Shown here one piece after another: positions 9,898-17,115 of a DNA stretch of 64,000 nt. Both the position numbers and the translations under genes were made by a program. Under the pieces are notes generated by a model. The model was given only the letters and a program-made list of their open reading frames with translations. It had not been told where the DNA came from and searched no databases. This DNA comes from Bradyrhizobium sp. 141 (GTDB taxonomy: Bacteria; Pseudomonadota; Alphaproteobacteria; Rhizobiales; Xanthobacteraceae): positions 1 through 64,000 of the forward strand of contig NZ_JADPKR010000070.1 of NCBI RefSeq assembly GCF_023074055.1. The letters are read 5' to 3'. Numbering within the stretch: the first letter of the stretch is position 1; each line of letters starts with the position of its first letter.

Positions 9898-10166
9898 GGC
9901 TTGGACCGGCGGTCGAGCTCCGCCATCGCAAAATAAGCGCTCGCCTTGCGCAGGATCTCGTTGGCCTGCCGAAGCTCACGGTTCTCCCGTTCCAGGGCCT
10001 TCAGCTTCTCGGCCATCTCAGTCGGAACGCCGGTCCGCTGCCCGCTGTCGATCTCGGCCTTCTTGACCCAGTCATGCAGCGTTTGCGGTGTGCAGCCGAT
10101 CTTGGCCGCAATCGATGTCACCGCCGCCCAGCGCGAAGGGTGCTCGCCGGCGTGATCCAGAACCAT
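9894..10166 (-). CDS. IS3 orfA, helix-turn-helix protein, start codon disturbed
   Basis: The 90-residue product carries the orfA HTH ('WAAVTSIAAKIGCTPQTLHDWVKK') and a leucine-zipper-like stretch ('EKLKALERENRELRQANEIL'). Homology continues upstream of ATG 10166 in frame ('ASKTTNKFSPEVRDRAVR'). The expected ATG near 10222 is one base out of frame, as if a single base was lost at the start. Translation could begin only at the internal ATG, removing about 18 residues of the N-terminus. Confidence 0.8.
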   Translation of the reverse strand: MVLDHAGEHPSRWAAVTSIAAKIGCTPQTLHDWVKKAEIDSGQRTGVPTEMAEKLKALERENRELRQANEILRKASAYFAMAELDRRSKP

Positions 10167-10243
10167 CCGAACCGCGCGGTCCCGGACCTCAGGCGAAAAC
10201 TTGTTCGTCGTCTTGCTTGCATGGCTCCCTCTCAGGAGTTGGA

Positions 10244-10269
10244 GCCTCCGGCAAACCTGGGGCGGTTCA
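10244..10269 (-). repeat. IS3 terminal inverted repeat at the orfA end
   Basis: Partner of the repeat at 8959-8984; reads GCCTCCGGCAAACC on the plus strand and ends GGTTCA. Confidence 0.92.
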
Positions 10270-10308
10270 AACCGACACCTGACTGAATCGAGAGCTGGCC
10301 CTTAACAG

Positions 10309-10337
10309 ACTTGAATCGTACCTAGCGTCAAGTTGTA
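10309..10337 (+). promoter_or_regulatory. 29-bp upstream motif, copy B
   Basis: Matches copy A (2734-2762) at 27 of 29 bases. TTGAAT and TGTACT are 17 bp apart. It starts 40 bp from the IS3 end and about 120 bp upstream of the second small membrane protein gene. Confidence 0.45.
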
Positions 10338-10427
10338 CTAACTAGCGGTTCGATTCTCCGAACCGAGACACATTCCGGCCTCAAGGTGCAGGCCCGGCAC
10401 ATTGAGGATCTGCGAGGCGCGCTTGAG

Positions 10428-10670
10428 ATGATGGTGACAGCTCTTATTGTCCTTTCGATTGTCGCCGCCGGTGGGGCTGGCTACGGCGTCCGTACTCGGC
10501 GTTTTCGCAGCCGACGAAAGCGCGCGCGGCTGCATATGGCTACGGCCCACTCCGCAGAGAGCTGCAGCAGTCATGCGCCGTCGCGCAACTCGCTCGAGCA
10601 ACCCGCCTGCTGGCAACCCGAACCAGATCTTGCGGACCAGAAGCGCTCGACAATAGCCCGCGAGGGCTAA
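10428..10670 (+). CDS. Small single-pass membrane protein, paralogue B
   Basis: An 80-residue protein of unknown function. One hydrophobic segment (about residues 3-20, 'VTALIVLSIVAAGGAGYGV') is followed by the basic run 'RTRRFRSRRKRARLHMA'. The arrangement matches the protein at 2863-3042 (GxGYxxR then Arg-rich ARL). The remaining C-terminus is polar and Cys/Pro/Gln-containing without a motif. ATG codons at 10428 and 10431 are both possible. Sharing of both protein pattern and upstream motif suggests a small gene family in this genome. Confidence 0.45.
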   Translation: MMVTALIVLSIVAAGGAGYGVRTRRFRSRRKRARLHMATAHSAESCSSHAPSRNSLEQPACWQPEPDLADQKRSTIAREG

Positions 10671-10863
10671 ACAATTCACGCGGGCTCACCTCTCACCTGC
10701 AGAATTCGCTGCCGGCCCCCTCGGCAAGGTGCAGCTGATGCGCGAGTTCTTACGTTGTGCTGCGGCGTGTCGCGGCTCCAGAACTACGACAGATGCTTTT
10801 TTTTGGTGGGGACGTCCGAACGGAGCGGCGTGCCGCAAGCGGCACGCGTTTCGACGCGCTAAG

Positions 10864-10878
10864 TTCAAATAATTTGAA
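10864..10878. promoter_or_regulatory. Perfect palindrome TTCAAATAATTTGAA
   Basis: Two 7-bp arms around a central A, ending 15 bases before the ATG at 10894. AT-rich in a GC-rich context and placed like an operator for the transglycosylase-type gene. Binding protein unknown. Confidence 0.4.
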
Positions 10879-10893
10879 ACGCAAGTGAGTCAG

Positions 10894-11778
10894 ATGATAC
10901 CGCGAAGAAGAACCCCAATCCAAGATCGTATGATGGCTGGAGCCATGCGTGTCTATTCGATTGCCTGCATGCTAACGGAGCTTATGCGCGGTGCGAGGCT
11001 TGTTCGCCGATCCTTGCGCTGTACGATCGTCGATCCGCTTTCGGAAGCCTTAACATTCGGGCTCATCAGCCTCATACTGTGAATGATCGCGGCAAACCCC
11101 GTTTTTCAGAAAACAGGTGATCAGGATTGGAGCGAGGGCGCCGATCCCACACTCTGTCTGCCGGAATGCCGCACGGGTCTGACCAGCGCTTGCGCGACGT
11201 ACAGCTCGATTTCAGTGAAGGAGCTTCCGGACGTCCTAGTCAAGGCGACGTTGGCAACCGGGGATCGCCGCTTCTATAGCCATTTCGGCATTGACCTTAC
11301 CGCGATCGCGCTCTCATTGCATGCCGGCCCGGGCACAAAGGCCGTGCGCTCGTCCATTACCCAGCAGGTTGCGAGAATTCTATTCCCCTCAGATGAACCA
11401 ACTTTGGAGGTCAGGATTCAGGAGGCGCTTGTCGCAATTTGGCTCGAATGGCGGCTCAGCAAGGATGAAATCCTGAAGATCTACCTAAACCGTGTGCAGA
11501 TCGGAGGCGGCATCTTCGGCGTCAGTAAAGCTGCGCAGAGTTATTTCCACAAGCAGGTTCAGGATATCGAACTTGGCGAAGCAGCCCTGCTTGCCGGGCT
11601 GATAAATGCGCCACTAGATCTACCTTCGCATGTTGCTCTTCCGAATGCACGTGAGCGTGCAAACCTGGTTCTGGACACCCTCGTCGAGACCGGGCTCATC
11701 ACTAATGATCAGCTGTTCGCGGCAAAGCAACATCCGGCACGCCTGATCTTCGTGCATCAGGACGCATCGCCGAATTGA
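10894..11778 (+). pseudogene. GT51 peptidoglycan transglycosylase, nonsense-split and missing catalytic Glu
   Basis: Glycosyltransferase family 51 domain protein that would polymerise lipid II in the periplasm; there is no transpeptidase domain. The frame is cut by TGA at 11080-11082, directly followed by ATG at 11083. Joined, 'LTFGLISLIL' and 'MIAANPVFQ' form one membrane anchor, so the stop lies inside it. The domain core is recognisable: 'RFYSHFGIDL', 'SSITQQVARILF', 'EALVAIWLEWRLSKDEILKIYLN', 'SYFHK'. In the first motif the usual catalytic Glu of 'ATEDRRF' is Gly (codon GGG), and the GGST of motif 2 is VRSS. Enzyme activity is therefore unlikely even if translation restarts at 11083. Confidence 0.82.
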
Positions 11779-11902
11779 AGAGATCGAGATGAGCGTGATC
11801 TCGCGGAAGATGATTGCCACTGCTGCCAAGGAGTGGAGGGTAGCACAGCTGATTGACTGCAAATTGGTATCGCACCCCGTAATGTAACTGGCGGATCGCG
11901 AT

Positions 11903-12113
11903 TCATCGGAAAGAGCCGGCCGGTTGCCTGGCGATAGCAGGGAGGCTGACCGTCGGATCGTCGCTCAACGGGGCGACGGTTTCCAGGTATGTTGCGTGCC
12001 CGCCGGACGGCCCATCCATCGCTCAGCATGAGCACACCGATGAGGCGAATGATGAAGCCCTCATTGGCGAAGATGCTGACAAAATCGAGACGTACTCGTT
12101 GAAGTCGTATCAT
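11903..12113 (-). pseudogene. IS256-family transposase C-terminal remnant
   Basis: Reading the minus strand, 'VRLDFVSIFANEGFIIRLIGVLM' and 'DGWAVRRAR' match the C-terminal end of IS256-type (MuDR-like) transposases. The sequence continues in another frame with 'TVAPLSDDPTVSLPAIA'. Only about 70 residues remain and a frameshift divides them. No catalytic residue is left. Confidence 0.6.
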
Positions 12114-12404
12114 CCGATCGAAACATTAATATCGTTTTGGGCGGCAGCATCCTCATACAGTTGACGGGAGCGCGAGACGTGCGAGGGATTGAGCAAAGTC
12201 TTCATTGCTGCACGCGTCCTATCGTTATGAATGGTGTCTGGCGAGATGGTGAAAGCATGCGGCAACAACCTGAAGCGAGCACCTACCTACTCTGATGAGA
12301 AAGCCTTTCATTTCTCAATGAGGAAGCATTCGGGTGGTTAGGCAAGAGGGCAGAGCGTTGATCAATAGCGGCCGGAGAAGGCAAGCCTGTTTGCAACGTA
12401 TACC

Positions 12405-12660
12405 GTGAAGCTGCTGACCTTAGATCTCGCATTGAGCTCGTCAGGCGGCCGGGTCGAGCTGTTGGACGGGTTGGATTGGCGGCGGCGCTGGTGGCAAGAT
12501 GATAAGGCGCGGATCATCGAGAAGACGTTGGCGCCAGCGGCGAAGGTGATAGAGGCTAAGGCGATGGACAACATGCTCAAGTGCTGGAGCGAGTTCACCC
12601 GCGTGATCCGCGACGGCCGCGTCTGCCTTTGAATAGCGCCGCCTGGGATCACTATGTGTT
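12405..12660 (+). pseudogene. IS66 remnant: tnpA start joined to tnpC end
   Basis: The first part, 'VELLDGLDWRRRWWQDDKAR' with 'IIEKTLAPAAKV', resembles the start of IS66 TnpA. The very next residues, 'KAMDNMLKCWSEFTRVIRDG' then 'RVCL', resemble the end of the IS66 TnpC transposase. One further base shift reads 'NSAA', as in the 'CLSNNAAERA' family motif. An intact IS66 has about 2 kb between these points, so an internal deletion has fused the two ends. Confidence 0.65.
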
Positions 12661-12717
12661 ATTCGGGGATGAACAACGATTAGAGACGCCACACCTCCCA
12701 GATATGGGAGTGGCCAG

Positions 12718-12846
12718 AAGGAGTTCAATGCCTCGTCCGGCGTGAAGAAGGTCTCGCTGGCGGACCTGATCGTTCTCGGCGGCACCGCAGCGGTCGAGAA
12801 GACCGCCAAGGACGCCGGCGTCAACGTGAAGGTCGGCGAAAATGTC
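12718..12846 (+). pseudogene. katG: Catalase-peroxidase (katG) fragment
   Basis: About 43 codons read 'KEFNASSGVKKVSLADLIVL' followed by 'GGTAAVEKTAKDAGVNVKVG', which is the start of the C-terminal domain of KatG. Nothing of the heme domain or the rest of the C-terminal domain lies around it. It is a relic of a larger lost gene. Confidence 0.75.
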
Positions 12847-12959
12847 CGTGGCTGTACTGCACGCCAACGACGGTGTTACCGCTCAAGATCCTTCGAGAAG
12901 CAAATTGTCCATCAGTAGCTTGAAACGCAGGCCCGAGCGTCCGCGCATGACTTGATTCG

Positions 12960-13273
12960 CATAAGCTTCAGCTTTGCTGGCGACTTTGCTGTTGCGGTGG
13001 ACGGAACCGCTCACTGCAGCTGTGGGGCTTCGCCGGAAGTAGCCCACGACGGGCTTTACGCACGAGCCAAGCCTCGAGCGCCTCGGCGGCCCTGCACCCG
13101 GCCCAGCGGACACATCGAGGCGCCGGCGGCCGCGCTTTCCGAGACGGCCCCATTCCCGCAGCAATGCAGTGTCGCCAAACAGGGCTGGCTCGATCATGAG
13201 CACATAGAAGCGGGACATGTTCCGGGCCGGATCGCGGCGTTCGAGCACGAGGTATTGCAGTGAGTTCGGACAC
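12960..13273 (-). pseudogene. WGR-domain protein, copy 1, frameshifted
   Basis: A diverged copy of the gene at 14843-15160. 'MSELT' is in one frame, 'QYLVLERRDPARNMSRFYVL' with 'GDTALLREWGRLGKRGRRRL' in a second, and 'AEALEAWLVRKARRG' back in the first. Compared with copy 2 it lacks two bases near 13260 and has an extra base near 13090. WGR domains are small nucleic-acid-associated modules. No product of useful length can be made. Confidence 0.8.
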
Positions 13274-13323
13274 ACGTCAGAATCGTAGCTGCCGAAAGGG
13301 CCGTCCAATTAAATTACTGAATC
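12990..13323 (+). repeat. Long direct repeat, copy 1 (WGR gene region)
   Basis: About 334 bp aligned in the same orientation with 14880-15212, clearly diverged but alignable throughout. It spans the WGR gene and about 50 bp upstream of its start. The two copies flank the PIN toxin-antitoxin pair. Confidence 0.8.
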
Positions 13324-13353
13324 GTCAGGTTGCGAGCGTCGCTGTCGAATCGA

Positions 13354-13944
13354 CTAGAGCGATTCGACGTGTGGCCTTAGCAGGTCAACCGTTTCGATCA
13401 GTCCCGCAGCCTCCATCACGAGCAATAGCTCCGCTGGCGTCATTTCCGGTTTTTTGAACCGTTCGCGCATACGCCGAATGGCTGCAACGGCGCGAGCTTC
13501 GTCGAGTGCAATGGTATCCGCAATGAAAGCGTCGGCGGATTTCGCCTCCATGTTCAGGTCGGAAAGAACTGCCGCCGGAAAGTCCTTAAGGTTTTCCGTT
13601 ATGATCATTGCGGCTTGCGTCTTGGCCGCTGCAGCGACAACGTGGTGATCGCCGGGATCGGGCAGACCCGCCGCAACCGGCAAGAAGTTGTCAAAATCTG
13701 TAACCATGGCGTCTTCGAAGGCAGCTTCCATGCTGGCGCGCGCCCGCTCCGCGCGCGCCGTTGCATCGTCAAAGCCTTTGCCGCTCAAGATTTCCTTAAT
13801 AGCTGCTTCGGTCTCGTCCAGGACGCGGCTCGACCAGCGGAGACGAAAAAATTCTGCCTCGGCCAGGGAAAGCAACAGGTTCCTTTTGAGCGCGCTCGCA
13901 AGCGAGCACGCATCGACGAATGCGGTGAAACGGTTTGCAAACAA
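13354..13944 (-). CDS. PIN-domain toxin of a type II toxin-antitoxin pair
   Basis: A 196-residue PIN-domain protein, a predicted metal-dependent ribonuclease. Acidic site residues appear in 'FVDACSLASALKRNLLLSLA' (Asp11 area), 'VLDETEAAI', 'DPGDHHVVAAA' and 'IITENLKDFP'. The C-terminal ~70 residues extend beyond the minimal PIN fold. It starts two bases after the stop of the upstream HTH protein, so both are translated from one message. The substrate RNA is unknown. Codons and frame are intact. Confidence 0.8.
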   Translation of the reverse strand: MFANRFTAFVDACSLASALKRNLLLSLAEAEFFRLRWSSRVLDETEAAIKEILSGKGFDDATARAERARASMEAAFEDAMVTDFDNFLPVAAGLPDPGDHHVVAAAAKTQAAMIITENLKDFPAAVLSDLNMEAKSADAFIADTIALDEARAVAAIRRMRERFKKPEMTPAELLLVMEAAGLIETVDLLRPHVESL

Positions 13945-13946
13945 GG

Positions 13947-14405
13947 CTACAGATGCTCCGCGTCCAGCTCGGCGAGATTCGCAAGCGCGTTGCCTCGCTT
14001 CTCATCACGCGTGCGCTTATAGGCGAATAGGTCCTCTGCCCTAATCCTGCGATGACGCCCCACTGTCACATGCTGAATTTCGTTCTTCTCAAGCAGCGAG
14101 ACTAGAAACGGACGTGAGACATTCAGGATGTCGGCAGCTTGCTGCGTGGTCAACATCTCATGCACAGGCACGAGCGTCACCGCATCGCCGCGACCGATAT
14201 GCCGAAGCAATTCCATCAAGAGGCTCGACAGGGCCGGCGACAAGGTTATCTCAGCAGCCTGTTGCGCATCGTCGAGCACGCGCAGTTTGGCGTCTCCCGT
14301 CGCATGCGACGCGAGAATCTGACGAAGCTGGTTGGCTGCCGCCTTCTCGCTCGCGGAAGGCAGGCGAGTCCCCCCCAGCTCTTCGGCGTAGGCTGGCATG
14401 GTCAT
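13947..14405 (-). CDS. Excisionase-type HTH antitoxin
   Basis: A 152-residue DNA-binding protein. The MerR/excisionase-like helix-turn-helix is at about 83-135: 'MLTTQQAADILNVSRPFLVS' followed by 'LLEKNEIQHVTVGRHRRI' and 'AEDLFAYK'. The N-terminal half is helical and may contact the toxin. It is the first gene of the pair and most likely represses its own promoter, since paired AT-rich repeats lie 42-73 bases upstream. The pairing of this HTH type with a PIN toxin is a known arrangement. Confidence 0.78.
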   Translation of the reverse strand: MTMPAYAEELGGTRLPSASEKAAANQLRQILASHATGDAKLRVLDDAQQAAEITLSPALSSLLMELLRHIGRGDAVTLVPVHEMLTTQQAADILNVSRPFLVSLLEKNEIQHVTVGRHRRIRAEDLFAYKRTRDEKRGNALANLAELDAEHL

Positions 14406-14446
14406 CGTATCTTCTCCCCTGTACGGCTTTGTATGTACGCCATATT

Positions 14447-14478
14447 CGAAATAAACGCAACAAACGAAATAAACGAAA
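14447..14478. promoter_or_regulatory. Paired 14-bp direct repeats upstream of the antitoxin
   Basis: CGAAATAAACGCAA (14447) and CGAAATAAACGAAA (14465) differ at one base and start 18 bp apart. They are unusually AT-rich for the region and lie just upstream of the antitoxin start. This is a candidate autoregulatory operator. Confidence 0.45.
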
Positions 14479-14842
14479 CGTCCTAAAGTTCCTAGTCGGC
14501 CCCGGCCCTACTTCAAGCAGGTCGACTTCATACAGCTTTTAGAGCCTCCGAGCTCATGAACCGGATGGGAGGAGGTCTGGACCAGGAAAAAATTGGCGCA
14601 AAACGCCTCTCAAAGGGCTCCTGCCAATTCTGCAGCACGTGCACGTTCAGCGCGATTCTTCGCAAGGACCGTTTTGATTCCCTTTCTAGGAATACATTCC
14701 ACCAAGATCTATGTTATGCGAACAATATCAACACCTTAGTATTATGCAGCATTCATCGTACCATTGCAACCGGCTGGGCAAATCGGCCTAGACCTGATCG
14801 AGCAGCTCAGCCACCAATATCGCGCTAATGTTTTGCGAAGCT
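14479..14842. other. AT-richer intergenic region
   Basis: About 360 bases between the toxin-antitoxin promoter and the 3' end of WGR copy 2. Composition is lower in GC than the neighbours. No gene or IS was recognised. Confidence 0.4.
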
Positions 14843-15160
14843 TCATCTGGTTGCTGGTCGCTCTTCCAGTCTGGCGATGTCACGGTGGACGGGATGGTTC
14901 ATTGAAGCTGTGGAATTTCGCCGGACGTAGCCACGACGGGCTTTGCGCACGAGCCAGGCCTCGAGTGCCTCGACGGCCTGCACCCGCCCTGCGAACAGAT
15001 CGAGGCGCCGCCGGCCGCGCTGGCCGAGACGCCCCCATCCGCGCACCAATGCAGTATCGCCAAAGAGGGTCGACTCGATCGTGAGCACATAGAACCGGGC
15101 CATGTTACGGGCCGGATCGCAGCGTTCGAGCACGACGTATTGCACCGTGAGTTCGGACAT
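14843..15160 (-). CDS. WGR-domain protein, copy 2, intact
   Basis: A 105-residue protein. The WGR domain spans about residues 5-85, with 'VLERCDPARNMARFYVL', 'GDTALVRGWGRLGQRGRRRL' and 'ALEAWLVRKARRGY'; the signature WGR triplet is present. WGR domains occur in PARPs, in MolR and in small stand-alone bacterial proteins, and bind DNA in the eukaryotic examples. The start at 15160 aligns with 'MSELT' of copy 1; the frame is open further upstream but without homology. Role here is unknown. Confidence 0.8.
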   Translation of the reverse strand: MSELTVQYVVLERCDPARNMARFYVLTIESTLFGDTALVRGWGRLGQRGRRRLDLFAGRVQAVEALEAWLVRKARRGYVRRNSTASMNHPVHRDIARLEERPATR

Positions 15161-15212
15161 GCGCCAGAATCGCATGCTACCGAAACGGCCGTCCAAATAA
15201 ACTATTGAATCG
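14880..15212 (+). repeat. Long direct repeat, copy 2 (WGR gene region)
   Basis: Partner of 12990-13323. The two together bracket about 1.55 kb containing the toxin-antitoxin pair. Confidence 0.8.
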
Positions 15213-15513
15213 ATCAGGACGAACGATTCAAAAATTTCATGCCAGCGAGCAAACGATTGCGGCGCGCTCACCGAATTTCAGGAGATTTCCGTGCTATTTT
15301 CCAGCCGCTCACCGAGCGAGAATTGGCGTCACCCCTGTGGGACCCAGCTTACGGCTGCGCTGAAGCCCCGCAAGCGGGTCTTCCCCTTAACGGGCTGCCA
15401 TCTCTGGATTGATCGTCGTCGCACCCATTGCGGCTCGGATTCTGCTTATGGAGCGGCGGACCGCTTCAAGGGAGGCCGCGCTCGCGTTTTAGCGCCGCGC
15501 GAAGCACTATGCA
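15213..15513. other. Intergenic region, no gene supported
   Basis: About 300 bases downstream of the yggS-like gene. A short stretch 'GSDSAYGAADRF' on the plus strand hints at a transposase relic but is too short to call. Confidence 0.35.
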
Positions 15514-16293
15514 TTAAGACGATCCTTCGTTCCCTCGAAGGAGCCCGGGCCAGTAGTGTCCGTCTTTCGTCGGTCGTGGCCCAAAAATCGCTTGGCCAAC
15601 TCTAATGACGTCAGCCCCCTCTTCGATTGCTATCTCGAAGTCGCTTGTCATGCCCATAGAGAGCACCTTAAGTCGCGGCGATGTCCTATCGCGTAACGCG
15701 TCTCGCAACTGCCGCAGCAACTTGAAACACCCGCGAACCTTGTCGGCGTCACCACTGAAGATTGCGAGAGTCATAAAGCCGCGAGGAATCAGGGCCGGAT
15801 AGTCGGGAAGCCGACGTACAAAGTCACCCACTTCGTTCGGCGCGAGACCGTATTTGCTCACCTCACCGGAGGTGTTGACCTGGACGAATACGTCGAGACG
15901 TTTACCTTCGGCGCTGAGCCGGGCCTGGAGCGCATCGGCCAATCGTATGCTGTCCAGCGCGTGAAACTCGCTGGCGAACTTGATCATCGAATTCACTTTG
16001 TTTGTCTGGAGGTGGCCGATGATACTCCAGTTCAGCGACAGATCGGCGAGATCTCGAGCCTTGCCCTCGGCTTCCTGAACCTTGTTTTCCCCGAAGTTAG
16101 AGAGGCCGAGTTCGGACGCGATACGGATGACGGCGGCTGGCACCGTCTTGCTAACGGGCAACAGTCGAACTTCCGAGCGGCGACGGCCTGCCCGCACGCA
16201 AGCCGTCTTTATCCGTTGTTCAAGCTCATCGAGATTGGAGCGAAAAAGCGAGCGCGGATCATTCGTGAACCTCTCGTTGTCTATTTCTGACAT
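15514..16293 (-). CDS. yggS: YggS/PLPBP-family pyridoxal phosphate homeostasis protein
   Basis: A 259-residue single-domain TIM-barrel protein that binds PLP without known catalysis and buffers B6 and amino-acid pools. The PLP lysine is in 'LLPVSKTVPAAVI'. Other family motifs are 'NFGENKVQEAEGKA', 'WSIIGHLQTNK', 'VQVNTSGEVSKYG' and 'LSMGMTSDFEIAIEEGADV' with 'RVGQAIFG'. Start at 16293 follows GGGAG. Length is slightly above the usual 220-235, due to an N-terminal extension and a short polar tail. It stands alone, which is unusual for this family. It might be a second copy in the genome. Confidence 0.9.
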   Translation of the reverse strand: MSEIDNERFTNDPRSLFRSNLDELEQRIKTACVRAGRRRSEVRLLPVSKTVPAAVIRIASELGLSNFGENKVQEAEGKARDLADLSLNWSIIGHLQTNKVNSMIKFASEFHALDSIRLADALQARLSAEGKRLDVFVQVNTSGEVSKYGLAPNEVGDFVRRLPDYPALIPRGFMTLAIFSGDADKVRGCFKLLRQLRDALRDRTSPRLKVLSMGMTSDFEIAIEEGADVIRVGQAIFGPRPTKDGHYWPGLLRGNEGSS

Positions 16294-16425
16294 CGTCCGC
16301 TCCCTGCTGGTCCCTCACTCTACTCTTCAGTGAGCGAGAGATCACGACATGCTGAATTTCGGTCGTTCCGTCCAGATATTGGGCCGTCTTTGCCGCGGTC
16401 ACATGACGCGCTATCGGCGCCTGGG

Positions 16426-16975
16426 TCAAAAGCGTTCTCGCGCCAATCGATTGCATACGCGTATGATGCCGTTCATTGCGGCTCTCGTGGCGAACTTTTT
16501 CGCGTGGGCGGTGTCAACGCTAGCGCGCTCACCGCGATCGAGCTTGGATGCCGCAGCAGAGAACAACAGCCGCGCGGCGTGAAGGTCCGTCGCGACGTCC
16601 GCCAGCAGCCATTGCAGCCCTGAAAATCGATGGTTTTCGAACCAAAGGCGGTCCGGTCGTTCGTGGCCGCCAGCGCGCAATCGAGCAAGGCCTCCATCAT
16701 TCCACAGCACAGGGCTGCGACGAGCGTTCGGGCGACGTCGACACCGGCCATGGCACGTTTGAAGCCGTCGCCCGGAGGAAAGAGCACTGCAGCCTCGTCT
16801 ACGGGCAATCCGACAGTTCGATCCCAGCGAGCCCCACGGCGTGACACCCGACTAGATCGTACGGCGGCGTCACCGACAAGCCCGCAGATCGTCGCTCCGC
16901 CAGAAAGCCCGCAATGCCGAACGCGCACGCATGGCCGGTATCCGCCCAGGTAGGCGAGGCTACCCTGCACCGTGC
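16426..16975 (-). pseudogene. Acyl-CoA dehydrogenase fragment with several frameshifts
   Basis: Minus-strand pieces of one acyl-CoA dehydrogenase appear in different frames. They are 'ACAFGIAGFLAERRSAGLSV' with 'TPPYDLVGCHAVGLAGIEL', then 'VDEAAVLFPPGDGFKRAMAG' with 'VDVARTLVAALCCGMMEALL', then 'QWLLADVATDLHAARLL' and 'HAKKFATRAAMNGI'. Both the FAD-binding N-terminal half and the extreme C-terminus are missing. It differs from the intact enzyme at 24264-25442 and so is not a recent duplicate of it. It lies just downstream of tctA on the same strand. Confidence 0.75.
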
Positions 16976-17115
16976 GTTTGCTGGCGTGCCGATTCTGCGC
17001 CATCTCGCGGGTGGCGCGTTCGTCGATATACTTCTTGCCTTGGAGCTCTTGTTGCCTGGACCGTCTCTCGTCTTTACTGGGCCGCGAAGCGACCGGCCCT
17101 TGAACGACTAAAAGC

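Larger units (their letters stand above)
8959..10269 (-). mobile_element. IS3-family insertion sequence, 1311 bp, complete ends
   Basis: Imperfect terminal inverted repeats of 26 bp at 8959-8984 and 10244-10269 start TGAACCGCCCC and differ at one position. The bases flanking the element are AAC on both sides (8956-8958 and 10270-10272), a 3-bp target duplication typical of IS3. The two genes orfA and orfB lie on the minus strand. Both are damaged, so the copy cannot make its own transposase, although the ends could still be moved in trans. Confidence 0.92.

Noticed and set aside
15291..15605. Plus-strand frame containing 'GSDSAYGAADRF', similar to a transposase motif
   Set aside because: Too short and isolated; overlaps the yggS-like gene on the other strand.
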